The notes below the pieces were generated by a model. It saw only the letters and a list, made by a program, of their open reading frames with translations, searched no databases and had not been told where the DNA came from. Positions 5,990 to 11,858 of a stretch of 23,630 nt of DNA are shown here, piece by piece. This DNA comes from a virus. The DNA is taken from positions 1-23,630 of IMG/VR virus record IMGVR_UViG_3300036766_000125; one strand, written 5' to 3'. The position numbers and the translations under genes were made by a program. The stretch's first letter is position 1; each line of letters starts with the position of its first letter.

Positions 5990-6068
5990 GCCCGGTTAGC
6001 TCAGACGGGTTATGAGCACTGGTCCTACAAACCAGAGGTCCCGGAATCCCAAGCCGGACTGGGCACCA
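5990..6068 (+). tRNA. tRNA-Val (TAC) with aberrant T arm and C33
   Basis: Acceptor GCCCGGT/ACTGGGC, A73 and CCA. Anticodon stem CTGGT/ACCAG with loop CCTACAA gives TAC; position 33 is C. The T arm lacks TTC: CCGG (6041-6044) pairs with CCGG (6054-6057) around AATCCCAAG. It may be a decaying or non-standard tRNA, and it is the only valine tRNA seen. Confidence 0.72.
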
Positions 6069-6072
6069 GATT

Positions 6073-6148
6073 GGGGGCATAGTGTTTAACGGGAGCACGC
6101 TAGTCCTGCAAACTAGAAGTGAGGGTTCGACTCCCTCTGCCTCCACCA
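6073..6148 (+). tRNA. tRNA-Ala (TGC), C33
   Basis: Acceptor GGGGGCA/TGCCTCC, anticodon stem CTAGT/ACTAG with loop CCTGCAA, anticodon TGC. Position 33 is C. T arm GAGGG/CCCTC. A73, CCA encoded. Acceptor pair 3:70 is G-T (GGGGGCA positions 1-7 G-C, G-C, G-T), which is the G3-U70 identity element of alanine tRNAs. Confidence 0.9.
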
Positions 6149-6156
6149 ATGTTTGA

Positions 6157-6230
6157 GCGGCCATAGTTCAGTGGTAGAATGGCGCTTTGCCAAGGCGCAG
6201 ACGCGGTTTCGATTACCGCTGGCCGCTCCA
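6157..6230 (+). tRNA. tRNA-Gly (GCC)
   Basis: Acceptor GCGGCCA/TGGCCGC, anticodon stem GCGCT/GGCGC with loop TTGCCAA, anticodon GCC. U73 and CCA fit glycine. T arm GCGGT/ACCGC. Confidence 0.92.
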
Positions 6231-6231
6231 G

Positions 6232-6305
6232 GCGGGTGTCGTACAATGGCAGTACCGCAGTCTTCCAAACTGCTGATGCCGGTCCGATTCCGGTCACCCG
6301 CTCCA
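6232..6305 (+). tRNA. tRNA-Gly (TCC), C55
   Basis: Acceptor GCGGGTG/CACCCGC, anticodon stem GCAGT/ACTGC with loop CTTCCAA, anticodon TCC. T loop TCCGATT has C55. U73, CCA encoded. One base after the previous tRNA. Confidence 0.92.
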
Positions 6306-6310
6306 AGTTT

Positions 6311-6386
6311 CAGGGTGTAGGGTAACTGGTAGCCCACCTGCCTTGGGAGCAGGTAATTGGAGGTTCAAATCCTCTCACCCTGACCA
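6311..6386 (+). tRNA. tRNA-Pro (TGG)
   Basis: Acceptor CAGGGTG/CACCCTG, anticodon stem CCTGC/GCAGG with loop CTTGGGA, anticodon TGG. T arm GGAGG/CCTCT. A73, CCA encoded. Confidence 0.92.
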
Positions 6387-6461
6387 CGGGGTCTAGGCCA
6401 ATGGTAAGCCACCTGCCTCGGGCGCAGGTATGTCCCGGTCCGATTCCGGGGACCCCGACCA
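6387..6461 (+). tRNA. tRNA-Pro (CGG), C55
   Basis: Acceptor CGGGGTC/GACCCCG, anticodon stem CCTGC/GCAGG with loop CTCGGGC, anticodon CGG. T loop TCCGATT has C55. A73, CCA encoded. It follows tRNA-Pro (TGG) with no spacer, and their anticodon stems are identical, suggesting duplication. Confidence 0.92.
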
Positions 6462-6468
6462 AGATTGA

Positions 6469-6544
6469 TGCGGGCTAGAACTCTGGTGAGTTTAGCGGTC
6501 TCATAAGCCGCCAAAGGCGGGTCCGATTCCCGTGCCCGCTACCA
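6469..6544 (+). tRNA. tRNA-Met (CAT)
   Basis: Anticodon stem GCGGT/GCCGC with loop CTCATAA, anticodon CAT. Acceptor TGCGGGC/GCCCGCT leaves T1 opposite T72 unpaired. T loop TCCGATT has C55. The D arm is compact (AACTC/GAGTT around TGGT). A73, CCA encoded. Elongator, initiator or modified Ile (CAU) cannot be separated with confidence; it lacks the three G-C pairs of bacterial initiators. Confidence 0.82.
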
Positions 6545-6550
6545 AATTAC

Positions 6551-6625
6551 GGCCTTGTCGTCCACTGGTTAAGATGCCAGATTCTCAATCTGGAGAACCG
6601 AGTTCGATTCTCGGCAGGGCTACCA
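6551..6625 (+). tRNA. tRNA-Glu (CTC)
   Basis: Acceptor GGCCTTG/CAGGGCT, anticodon stem CCAGA/TCTGG with loop TTCTCAA, anticodon CTC reading GAG. T arm CCGAG/CTCGG. A73, CCA encoded. Confidence 0.92.
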
Positions 6626-6626
6626 C

Positions 6627-6703
6627 GGGCATGTAGGGGAGCGGCCGTCCCCGGTGGCTTGTCACGCCACAGACCGCCGGTTCAAATCCGGTCATGCCCG
6701 CCA
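6627..6703 (+). tRNA. tRNA-Asp (GTC)
   Basis: Acceptor GGGCATG/CATGCCC, anticodon stem GTGGC/GCCAC with loop TTGTCAC, anticodon GTC. G73, the Asp discriminator, then CCA. One base after the previous tRNA. Confidence 0.93.
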
Positions 6704-6710
6704 AGATTGT

Positions 6711-6788
6711 ACGGTGGAAGGCGAAGTGGTCGAGCCCTCACTCTTTCAAAGTGAGCATTAGCGGGTTCAAGTCCCGTCCACCGTACCA
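6711..6788 (+). tRNA. tRNA-Glu (TTC)
   Basis: Acceptor ACGGTGG/CCACCGT, anticodon stem TCACT/AGTGA with loop CTTTCAA, anticodon TTC. T arm GCGGG/CCCGT. A73, CCA encoded. Confidence 0.92.
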
Positions 6789-6789
6789 C

Positions 6790-6866
6790 GCGCCCGTGGT
6801 CCAACGGAGCAGGGCGCCGCGCTTCTAACGCGGACGATGCGAGTTCAAGTCTCGCCGGGCGTTCCA
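6790..6866 (+). tRNA. tRNA-Arg (TCT)
   Basis: Acceptor GCGCCCG/CGGGCGT, anticodon stem CCGCG/CGCGG with loop CTTCTAA, anticodon TCT reading AGA. T arm GCGAG/CTCGC. CCA encoded. Fourth Arg tRNA; the inserted HNH gene follows. Confidence 0.92.
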
Positions 6867-6878
6867 CTTTGAGGGAAG

Positions 6879-7424
6879 ATGATGAGCGACACTCTTGTTC
6901 TCGACATGCAGGGCTTTCCAGTCGCGTTCGTATCCTGGCGGCGCGCCGTCAACTTGCAATGGCAGGACCGGGCGGTGGTGGTGTCTGAGGATGCGCAGCG
7001 GATCTTGCGCTCCCCTTCGTTCGAAATGGGATTGCCGCGCGTCATCAAACTGCGGAACCATATCAGCCGGAAGCTGCGGCTAAAGGTTCCCATGACGCGG
7101 CGCAACATCGCGGTGCGTGACAACAGCTCTTGCCAATACTGCGGGGAGCTGCTGGAGACGCCGGAGTACACGGTCGACCATGTGCTGCCGAGAAGCCGTG
7201 GGGGCAAGTCGGTCTGGACGAACCTGGCCCTCGCCTGCGTGCGGTGCAATAAGCGGAAGTCGAATTGCCTTCCGCATGAGGCGGGTCTTACGCTCCGACA
7301 GAAGCCGGTGGAGCCCAATCAATTTGACCCGCGGTTCAATTTCCGCTTGCACATCAAGGTGCTGCGGCCGGAGTGGAAGGACTACGCGCCCTACATCTAC
7401 TGGAACGTCGAATTGGAGAAGTAA
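6879..7424 (+). CDS. HNH endonuclease inserted in the tRNA array
   Basis: A 181-residue HNH nuclease of the stand-alone family whose N-terminus reads like LVLDMQGFPVAFVSWRRAV, a beta-rich lead domain, followed by the catalytic core: CQYC at residues 85-88, DH at 100-101 followed by a SRGGKSVWTNLALAC stretch, then CVRCNKRK. The two CxxC pairs bind structural zinc; His101 and the downstream Asn are the expected catalytic residues. ATG 6879 (a second ATG at 6882) has a GAGGGA ribosome site 6-8 bases upstream. It begins 12 bases after tRNA-Arg and its TAA stop is immediately followed by the first base of tRNA-Phe. It is probably a mobile free-standing homing-type nuclease that settled in the array, though family members with cellular roles exist. 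Confidence 0.9.
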   Translation: MMSDTLVLDMQGFPVAFVSWRRAVNLQWQDRAVVVSEDAQRILRSPSFEMGLPRVIKLRNHISRKLRLKVPMTRRNIAVRDNSSCQYCGELLETPEYTVDHVLPRSRGGKSVWTNLALACVRCNKRKSNCLPHEAGLTLRQKPVEPNQFDPRFNFRLHIKVLRPEWKDYAPYIYWNVELEK

Positions 7425-7500
7425 CCCCGGTGAGCAAGCGCGGTCGTTGCGACGGTCTGAAAAGCCGTAGAGTCCCGTTCGACTCGGGGACCGGGGACCA
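7425..7500 (+). tRNA. tRNA-Phe (GAA)
   Basis: Acceptor CCCCGGT/ACCGGGG, anticodon stem ACGGT/GCCGT with loop CTGAAAA, anticodon GAA. A73, CCA encoded. Its first base follows the TAA of the HNH gene with no gap, so transcript processing must cut precisely at the stop codon. Confidence 0.9.
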
Positions 7501-7501
7501 T

Positions 7502-7575
7502 TCTGGCCTCGTCTAATGGTAGGACGGCTGACTTTGACTCAGCTAATCTTGGTTCGATTCCAGGGGCCAGAACCA
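7502..7575 (+). tRNA. tRNA-Gln (TTG)
   Basis: Acceptor TCTGGCC/GGCCAGA, anticodon stem GCTGA/TCAGC with loop CTTTGAC, anticodon TTG. T arm CTTGG/CCAGG. A73, CCA encoded. Confidence 0.92.
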
Positions 7576-7576
7576 T

Positions 7577-7651
7577 TGCGAGATCGTCTAACTGGTAGGA
7601 CGCCGGGCTCTGAACCCGGTAATGTTGGTTCGACTCCAGCTCTCGCAGCCA
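7577..7651 (+). tRNA. tRNA-Gln (CTG)
   Basis: Acceptor TGCGAGA/TCTCGCA, anticodon stem CCGGG/CCCGG with loop CTCTGAA, anticodon CTG reading CAG. T arm GTTGG/CCAGC. G73, CCA encoded. One base after the previous tRNA. Confidence 0.92.
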
Positions 7652-7668
7652 AATTCACCTTGCTTATT

Positions 7669-7692
7669 CCACAGGCTGGTGTTAGCCTGTGG
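7669..7692 (+). other. 9-bp stem-loop after tRNA-Gln
   Basis: CCACAGGCT (7669-7677) pairs with AGCCTGTGG (7684-7692) around GGTGTT. There is no T run, so it is more likely a processing or stability element than a terminator. The rest of this 185-base spacer has only a 24-codon frame (ATG 7710) of unlikely significance. Confidence 0.5.
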
Positions 7693-7804
7693 CTGACACG
7701 GACAGACGCATGAGAATCTTATCCTCCTCGCTCTTGCTATCATCGCTGAGTTATCTCAGCCGGGATCGAGGGGGTGGCGCGTAAAGTCCAAGGATTTCTC
7801 GACA

Positions 7805-7831
7805 GGCCGCCCCTCAAAAGGCGGCCTTTTT
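7805..7831 (+). terminator. rho-independent terminator within the array
   Basis: Stem GGCCGCC (7805-7811) with GGCGGCC (7820-7826), A-rich loop, then five T. It divides the main array from the last seven tRNAs, yet the next tRNA starts six bases later, so read-through or a promoter inside the spacer is implied. Confidence 0.8.
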
Positions 7832-7836
7832 GTTTT

Positions 7837-7911
7837 GCGCGGCTGGTCAAATGGCAAAGGCGCTCGGCTCAAACCCGAGAGATTCTGTGGGTTCGACTCC
7901 CACGCCGCGCA
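7837..7911 (+). tRNA. tRNA-Leu (CAA), short variable arm, no encoded CCA
   Basis: Acceptor GCGCGGC/GCCGCGC, anticodon stem CTCGG/CCGAG with loop CTCAAAC, anticodon CAA. Variable region only 7 bases (7880-7886), unlike the long arm of bacterial Leu tRNAs. After A73 the DNA reads CGG, so CCA is not encoded; the next tRNA starts two bases after A73. Confidence 0.85.
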
Positions 7912-7912
7912 C

Positions 7913-8002
7913 GGGAGCGTGGCTCAGTGGCGACGGCAGCGGCCTGTAAAGCCGCCACCCCACGGGGAAACACCGCAGGTTCGACTCCTGCCGCTCCCAC
8001 CA
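7913..8002 (+). tRNA. tRNA-Tyr (GTA), class II
   Basis: Acceptor GGGAGCG/CGCTCCC, anticodon stem GCGGC/GCCGC with loop CTGTAAA, anticodon GTA. Long variable arm with a CCCC/GGGG stem, normal for bacterial Tyr. A73, CCA encoded. Confidence 0.92.
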
Positions 8003-8009
8003 AGATTGT

Positions 8010-8088
8010 GCCGGGATGGTCAAATTGGCAAAGGCGCTCCGTTCAGACCGGAGAGATTTTGCGAGTTCGAGTCTCGCTCCCGGCACCA
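8010..8088 (+). tRNA. tRNA-Leu (CAG), short variable arm
   Basis: Acceptor GCCGGGA/TCCCGGC, anticodon stem CTCCG/CGGAG with loop TTCAGAC, anticodon CAG. Variable region 7 bases (8054-8060), class I size. The D arm is Leu-like and nearly identical to that of the CAA tRNA at 7837. A73, CCA encoded. Confidence 0.88.
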
Positions 8089-8096
8089 AAGGTTAG

Positions 8097-8173
8097 GCGC
8101 AGGTGACGCAATCGGCAGACGTGCCAGTTCGAGAGACTGGATTTTGGAGGTTCGAATCCTCTCCTGCGCACCA
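8097..8173 (+). tRNA. tRNA-Leu (GAG), short variable arm, C33
   Basis: Acceptor GCGCAGG/CCTGCGC, anticodon stem CCAGT/ACTGG with loop TCGAGAG, anticodon GAG. Position 33 is C. Variable region only 5 bases. A73, CCA encoded. Confidence 0.85.
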
Positions 8174-8178
8174 AGATC

Positions 8179-8267
8179 GGAGAGCGAGGCAGACGGTAAG
8201 CCAGCGCACTGCTAACGCGCCAACTGCCGAAAGGTAGAACTGGGTTCGACTCCCAGGCTCTCCGCCA
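8179..8267 (+). tRNA. tRNA-Ser (GCT), class II
   Basis: Acceptor GGAGAGC/GCTCTCC, anticodon loop CTGCTAA, anticodon GCT reading AGC/AGT. Long variable arm as expected for Ser. T arm CTGGG/CCCAG. G73, CCA encoded. Confidence 0.92.
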
Positions 8268-8272
8268 TGATT

Positions 8273-8358
8273 GGAGGGCGCTGCTGAATGGCCGGCAACT
8301 GGTCCTGAAAACCAGGGACGGGTGACACCGTGGGGTTCGATTCCTCCGTCCTCCGCCA
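8273..8358 (+). tRNA. tRNA-Ser (TGA), class II, C33
   Basis: Acceptor GGAGGGC/GTCCTCC, anticodon stem CTGGT/ACCAG with loop CCTGAAA, anticodon TGA. Position 33 is C. Long variable arm (CGGTG-type hairpin). G73, CCA encoded. Confidence 0.9.
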
Positions 8359-8363
8359 ACTTT

Positions 8364-8441
8364 GGGAGTGTAGCAGAACTGGCATATGCGGGAGGCTTAA
8401 ACCCTCCGTCCATGTGGGTCCGAATCCCACCACTCCCACCA
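8364..8441 (+). tRNA. tRNA-Leu (TAA), short variable arm, C55
   Basis: Acceptor GGGAGTG/CACTCCC, anticodon stem GGAGG/CCTCC with loop CTTAAAC, anticodon TAA. Variable region 6 bases (8408-8413). T loop TCCGAAT has C55. A73, CCA encoded. Last tRNA of the array. Confidence 0.88.
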
Positions 8442-8469
8442 CCTGAAATCCCTTTTCAAGTGGCACCCC

Positions 8470-8498
8470 TTGCGTGTTCAAATTTTGTAGTATATAAA
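8470..8498 (+). promoter_or_regulatory. candidate promoter of the terminase operon
   Basis: -35-like TTGCGT (8470-8475), 17-base spacer, -10 TATAAA (8493-8498), in an AT-rich island between the last tRNA and the first terminase-operon gene. The leader would be about 55 bases. Confidence 0.5.
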
Positions 8499-8559
8499 GC
8501 CTCTTGTGCGCTCGAAAAAGGCAATTTCTGACAATTAAGGCACCAGGAGGCGTCCAAAA

Positions 8560-8796
8560 TTGCCGAAAGCCCCGTCAATTCTGGCTGATTCAGTTCCGTA
8601 CAGTCCGGAACGTCACGCGAAGATCGTGCAGCTTTTTCAGGACGGCATGAACATCACCGACCTGGCCCACCGCTTCTCTTGCTCCTACTGGACGATCCGG
8701 AACGAATTGCTCATCGAAGCGAACGGGGGCGTCTTACCGCAACAAAAGAAAGGGCATAGGGTAACCAATTGGCGCAACGTGGGCGTAAGCGTATAG
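8560..8796 (+). CDS. small HTH DNA-binding protein, TTG start
   Basis: A 78-residue basic protein. Start is TTG at 8560, supported by a full AGGAGG at 8545-8550. Residues about 16-45 (PERHAKIVQLFQDGMNITDLAHRF... with SYWTIRNELL) form a Hin/Trp-repressor-like helix-turn-helix. It overlaps the following TTG-started gene by 28 bases. It lies just upstream of the terminase genes, so it may be a regulator or a DNA-recognition partner of packaging. No closer family identified. Confidence 0.65.
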   Translation: MPKAPSILADSVPYSPERHAKIVQLFQDGMNITDLAHRFSCSYWTIRNELLIEANGGVLPQQKKGHRVTNWRNVGVSV

Positions 8797-9320
8797 AGAT
8801 TGATTGGGAGGAATTTGAAGCTCTGTGTGCCATTCAGGCCACTTTAGAAGAAATGGCGATGGTCTTGAAGTGCTCCGACAGGACCATCGAGCGCGCCTGC
8901 CAGCGGCACTACAAAATGAATTTTGTCAGCATATTCGCCTTAAAGCGTAGAAGGGGACATATATCGCTCCGGCGACGCATCTGGACGGCCGCTTTGAACG
9001 GCAACACATCCCTTTTAATTTTCCTCGCAAAGCAGTATCTTGGGATGGCCGAACGACTTGACGTGAGGCTCCCGGGGGGGCAGCCACTGAATGACCAACG
9101 AGACATCTCCCGACTCTCCGACGAACAGCTCATCCACTACAAATTCCTTAACGCCATCAGCGCAGGACTCGACCCCGCTCTTGCCGCCGAGCAATACGCC
9201 GCCGCCCTCGCCAAGCTCCCCAAAGAAACACCGAGTGCCGGAAGCCCCGGAGCTGACAGATCATCAGATCGACGTGGTGATGTCGAAGAGACACCTCCTC
9301 CCGTTCGTCCAGTTAACTAA
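8769..9320 (+). CDS. terS: terminase small subunit (putative)
   Basis: A 183-residue protein with an N-terminal HTH (about residues 20-45, LEEMAMVLKCSDRTIERAC) and a central segment SLLIFLAKQYLGMAERLD that is characteristic of phage small terminase subunits, which recognise the packaging site and regulate the large subunit. The C-terminal 40 residues are Pro/Ser/Asp rich. Starts at TTG 8769 because the HTH lies upstream of the first ATG (8853). Its last 230 bases overlap the large-subunit gene in another frame, which explains both the odd tail here and the odd head there. Confidence 0.75.
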   Translation: MAQRGRKRIEIDWEEFEALCAIQATLEEMAMVLKCSDRTIERACQRHYKMNFVSIFALKRRRGHISLRRRIWTAALNGNTSLLIFLAKQYLGMAERLDVRLPGGQPLNDQRDISRLSDEQLIHYKFLNAISAGLDPALAAEQYAAALAKLPKETPSAGSPGADRSSDRRGDVEETPPPVRPVN

Positions 9321-11091
9321 GCCCGATTATGTCGCCGATAGGTTCCACGTGGAACTCTGCAATATCGTGGAAGAATTCCACCGGCGCGTCCAACGCAAAG
9401 AGTCACCCCGCACCATCATCGTCTCGCACCCGCAGTCCGGCAAGTCTCAGATCGTCAGCCGCCAGTATCCTTCCTGGGCCATGGGTTTGAACCCGGAATA
9501 CTGTTTAATTGGATCCAGTTACAACCAAGATTGGGCCAACGGGCTGTGCGGCGACATCCAGCGCATCATGGACACCGAGGAATACCATGAGGTCTTTCCC
9601 AATTCGTTTATTCCGCCCAGGGGTTCCGGCCTGGGGGCGCGCCGCAGCGATTACTTCGAGCTGGTCGGCCTGGGCGGACGTTACAAAGCCGCGGGCCGTG
9701 GTGCCGCTCCGGCCGGACGCCCTGCACACGTCCTGATCATCGACGACTTCTTGAAGGGTGCGGACGAAGCGATGTCCGAGACAATCCGCGAAGCCGCCTG
9801 GCAGAGCTACGTCCAAGACCTCCGGCCCCGTGTGCAAAGGGGCGGTGGCATCCTCATGATGTTCACCCGCTGGCACTTGGACGACCCGATCGGCCGGGCC
9901 CTCGACAATGCAGCCAAGGGCGGGGAGAAGTGGGACGTCCATGTTTTCCCCGCAATCGCCCAGGAGGACGGCAAAGATTGGCGAAAGAAGGGCGAAGCTT
10001 TGGCGCCCTCCCGCTTCAATGAAACAGACCTGGCTGCCATTAAGAGTGTACTGCCGGCAGCAGCCTGGGCGGCACTATACGAGGGCGACCCGATCCCACT
10101 CACGGGCAACATCCTGCCTCGCGACAAGTGGAAATACTATGGCGGGCCCGGGCAGCCAGCCTTCCCGGACATGCGGCAATTCGACGTGTTCGTTTCGACT
10201 TGGGACGCGAGCTTCAAGGACACGATGGGCAGCGACTTTTGCTGCGGCCAGGTGTGGGGCGTGCGGGGCGCGGAATTCTGGCTGCTCCTGAATGGCTACA
10301 TTTTCGAGCAGATGTCTTACACGGCCTTCAAGCAGGCCATCCGGCAGCAATCCTACGAGCATCCCTACATCAGCTTCAAGCTTATCGAGGAAACGGCCAA
10401 CGGCGTGGCGGTGATCAATGAACTGCAATCGGAACTCGGCGGCATCACTGCCATCAATCCTTCGGGTGGCAAGATCGCGCGCGCCTGGGCTGCCTCGGCG
10501 GACCTCTGCGCCGGCAACTGCTACCTGCCCGACCCTTCGATCGCCCCCTGGGTCGGTGCGTTCGTGACGCGATGCTCGCGCTTTCCGGGCGACCTGGGCA
10601 AGTCGGGGACCGACGATGATATCGACGCCTGGACTCAAATGGTGAATCACATGCGCCTGCATACGCACCCTCTCATTGAGATTTGGAAGGAGCAATTCGA
10701 GAAGCGCCGGGAGGCCGAAGCCAAGGCCAAGGAAGAACTCGCGGCATTTCCCGAATCTTCCGCGCCTGAGACGATTGTGGCTGTTCCTGAGACGGTAGCG
10801 GCCCCTGGTGAAACAGTTCCAATTAAAATTGAGACAAAACCGCGAGAAAGTGCTACAAGAGAGAACCCAGCGATAGTTCGTGAACTGGCTCAAGCGCAAA
10901 AGGTAGCCGCCGCAAGGAGCGGGATCTTCGGCGCGGAAAAGTTTACTGACGTGAACAAAGTCACGACTTCCACACTGGTCAAGCCTGCTACAAATCCCAA
11001 GACTCCACGTTGCCCACAGTGCGGTGGCCTCATGTCCAAATATGGCGACGTGGAAGTGTGCAACAACTGTCGAGGGAAAAAGCAGGGATGA
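9091..11091 (+). CDS. terL: terminase large subunit (ATPase-nuclease)
   Basis: The packaging motor, 666 residues. The ATPase half has Walker A at 112-120 (SHPQSGKSQ), Walker B VLIIDD at 214-219 and the coupling motif TRWH at 259-262. The nuclease half has the acidic pattern of the RNase H-like terminase nuclease: D372 in WDASFKD, E433 region in LIEETANG, and DDDIDAW near 510-514. A Glu/Ala/Pro-rich linker (about 545-630) leads to a C-terminal zinc ribbon, CPQCG...CNNC (about 642-661), unusual for terminases. The first ~60 residues are Ser/Thr/Pro-rich and overprint the small-subunit gene; an in-frame ATG at 9280 gives a more typical length. A G-run before ATG 9091 may serve as ribosome site. 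The stop overlaps the next ATG. Confidence 0.93.
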   Translation: MTNETSPDSPTNSSSTTNSLTPSAQDSTPLLPPSNTPPPSPSSPKKHRVPEAPELTDHQIDVVMSKRHLLPFVQLTKPDYVADRFHVELCNIVEEFHRRVQRKESPRTIIVSHPQSGKSQIVSRQYPSWAMGLNPEYCLIGSSYNQDWANGLCGDIQRIMDTEEYHEVFPNSFIPPRGSGLGARRSDYFELVGLGGRYKAAGRGAAPAGRPAHVLIIDDFLKGADEAMSETIREAAWQSYVQDLRPRVQRGGGILMMFTRWHLDDPIGRALDNAAKGGEKWDVHVFPAIAQEDGKDWRKKGEALAPSRFNETDLAAIKSVLPAAAWAALYEGDPIPLTGNILPRDKWKYYGGPGQPAFPDMRQFDVFVSTWDASFKDTMGSDFCCGQVWGVRGAEFWLLLNGYIFEQMSYTAFKQAIRQQSYEHPYISFKLIEETANGVAVINELQSELGGITAINPSGGKIARAWAASADLCAGNCYLPDPSIAPWVGAFVTRCSRFPGDLGKSGTDDDIDAWTQMVNHMRLHTHPLIEIWKEQFEKRREAEAKAKEELAAFPESSAPETIVAVPETVAAPGETVPIKIETKPRESATRENPAIVRELAQAQKVAAARSGIFGAEKFTDVNKVTTSTLVKPATNPKTPRCPQCGGLMSKYGDVEVCNNCRGKKQG

Positions 11092-11441
11092 GTTGCAAAA
11101 TTCGCGGTTGTGTGTGGCCCGAGGAGCCGGAGTGCGACGGCTATTGTATTCACCATTGGCGCATGTTCGGTGAAGCGGAGAAAACGCCTCATTCGGCTAT
11201 CCCGGTCGGAGAAAGAATTGCGCAGCGCCGGCTCTCCGCGCCGCAGAAGAAGCGCATGAAGTCTCTCTATCGCGAAGGCTACTCGATCCGAGGGACGGCT
11301 AAAAACATGAAAGTGACGCGCCAGACGGTGCAACGACAATTTCGAAGGCTCCTGCAACGCTATGGCCCCGCTCGCTGTCCGTGCGGTCTGCCGGCAACAC
11401 ACACGGGCCGATGCCGTGCACGCAGGCGAAGGAAGGTTTGA
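11088..11441 (+). CDS. zinc-knuckle / helix-turn-helix protein
   Basis: A 117-residue very basic protein whose ATG overlaps the terminase stop (ATGA). The N-terminus is Cys-rich (C3, C8, C17, C21 with HH following), the centre has a HTH (KSLYREGYSIRGTAKNMKVTRQTVQRQFRRL), and the C-terminus has CPCGLPATHTGRC. It probably binds DNA or RNA. Similar small Zn/HTH proteins are common in large phages as regulators or intron-less homing relatives. Longer starts upstream lie inside terL. Confidence 0.65.
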   Translation: MSCKIRGCVWPEEPECDGYCIHHWRMFGEAEKTPHSAIPVGERIAQRRLSAPQKKRMKSLYREGYSIRGTAKNMKVTRQTVQRQFRRLLQRYGPARCPCGLPATHTGRCRARRRRKV

Positions 11442-11855
11442 ATGGACGCAAAAGTGGTAAGTCAACTCAGCCCTTCGGCTCTGGATGCCGCGATTCGACA
11501 TTCGGCGATGGCCGAAGAGCAGGCCAAAGAAGTTCTGGCATCGTCAAAATCTTTCTGGTATGAAATAAACGTGCTTCCCCGGTTCAGAAACATCCTCCTT
11601 GCCTGGTGGTATGTGTGGCAATCGAGACCGGGAGGCCGCGCCGACCGGCTGGCGCGCATCGATCCCAATGAGAAGTGTCCGGCCTGTGGCTGGCGGCAAG
11701 GCAAAATTCACTGGACGGCCCTAGTGGAATGGTCGGACAAAACCAAAGGCGCAATCGTGCATCGTTGCGAGGTGTGTGCAGCCTTTTGGTTCAAAAAGCC
11801 ACTTGTTCCCAGCGAGAAGTGGGTCGTGGATCTCGCGGAGCCGCCGAAGGAATAA
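11442..11855 (+). CDS. zinc-ribbon protein between terminase and portal
   Basis: A 137-residue protein starting at the base after the previous stop, with ribosome site GGAAGG. The N-terminal third is helical with an LLAWWYVWQS stretch that could be an interfacial helix. The C-terminal half has a four-Cys ribbon (CPAC near residue 80, CEVC near 110) with Trp-rich flanks. No family recognised. Its position in the packaging operon suggests a structural or DNA-handling accessory. Confidence 0.6.
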   Translation: MDAKVVSQLSPSALDAAIRHSAMAEEQAKEVLASSKSFWYEINVLPRFRNILLAWWYVWQSRPGGRADRLARIDPNEKCPACGWRQGKIHWTALVEWSDKTKGAIVHRCEVCAAFWFKKPLVPSEKWVVDLAEPPKE

Positions 11856-11858
11856 CAC

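Noticed and set aside
7710-7784. 24-codon hydrophobic peptide (MRILSSSLLLSSL...)
   Set aside because: Too short, no ribosome site, and it lies between a hairpin and a terminator in a tRNA cluster.
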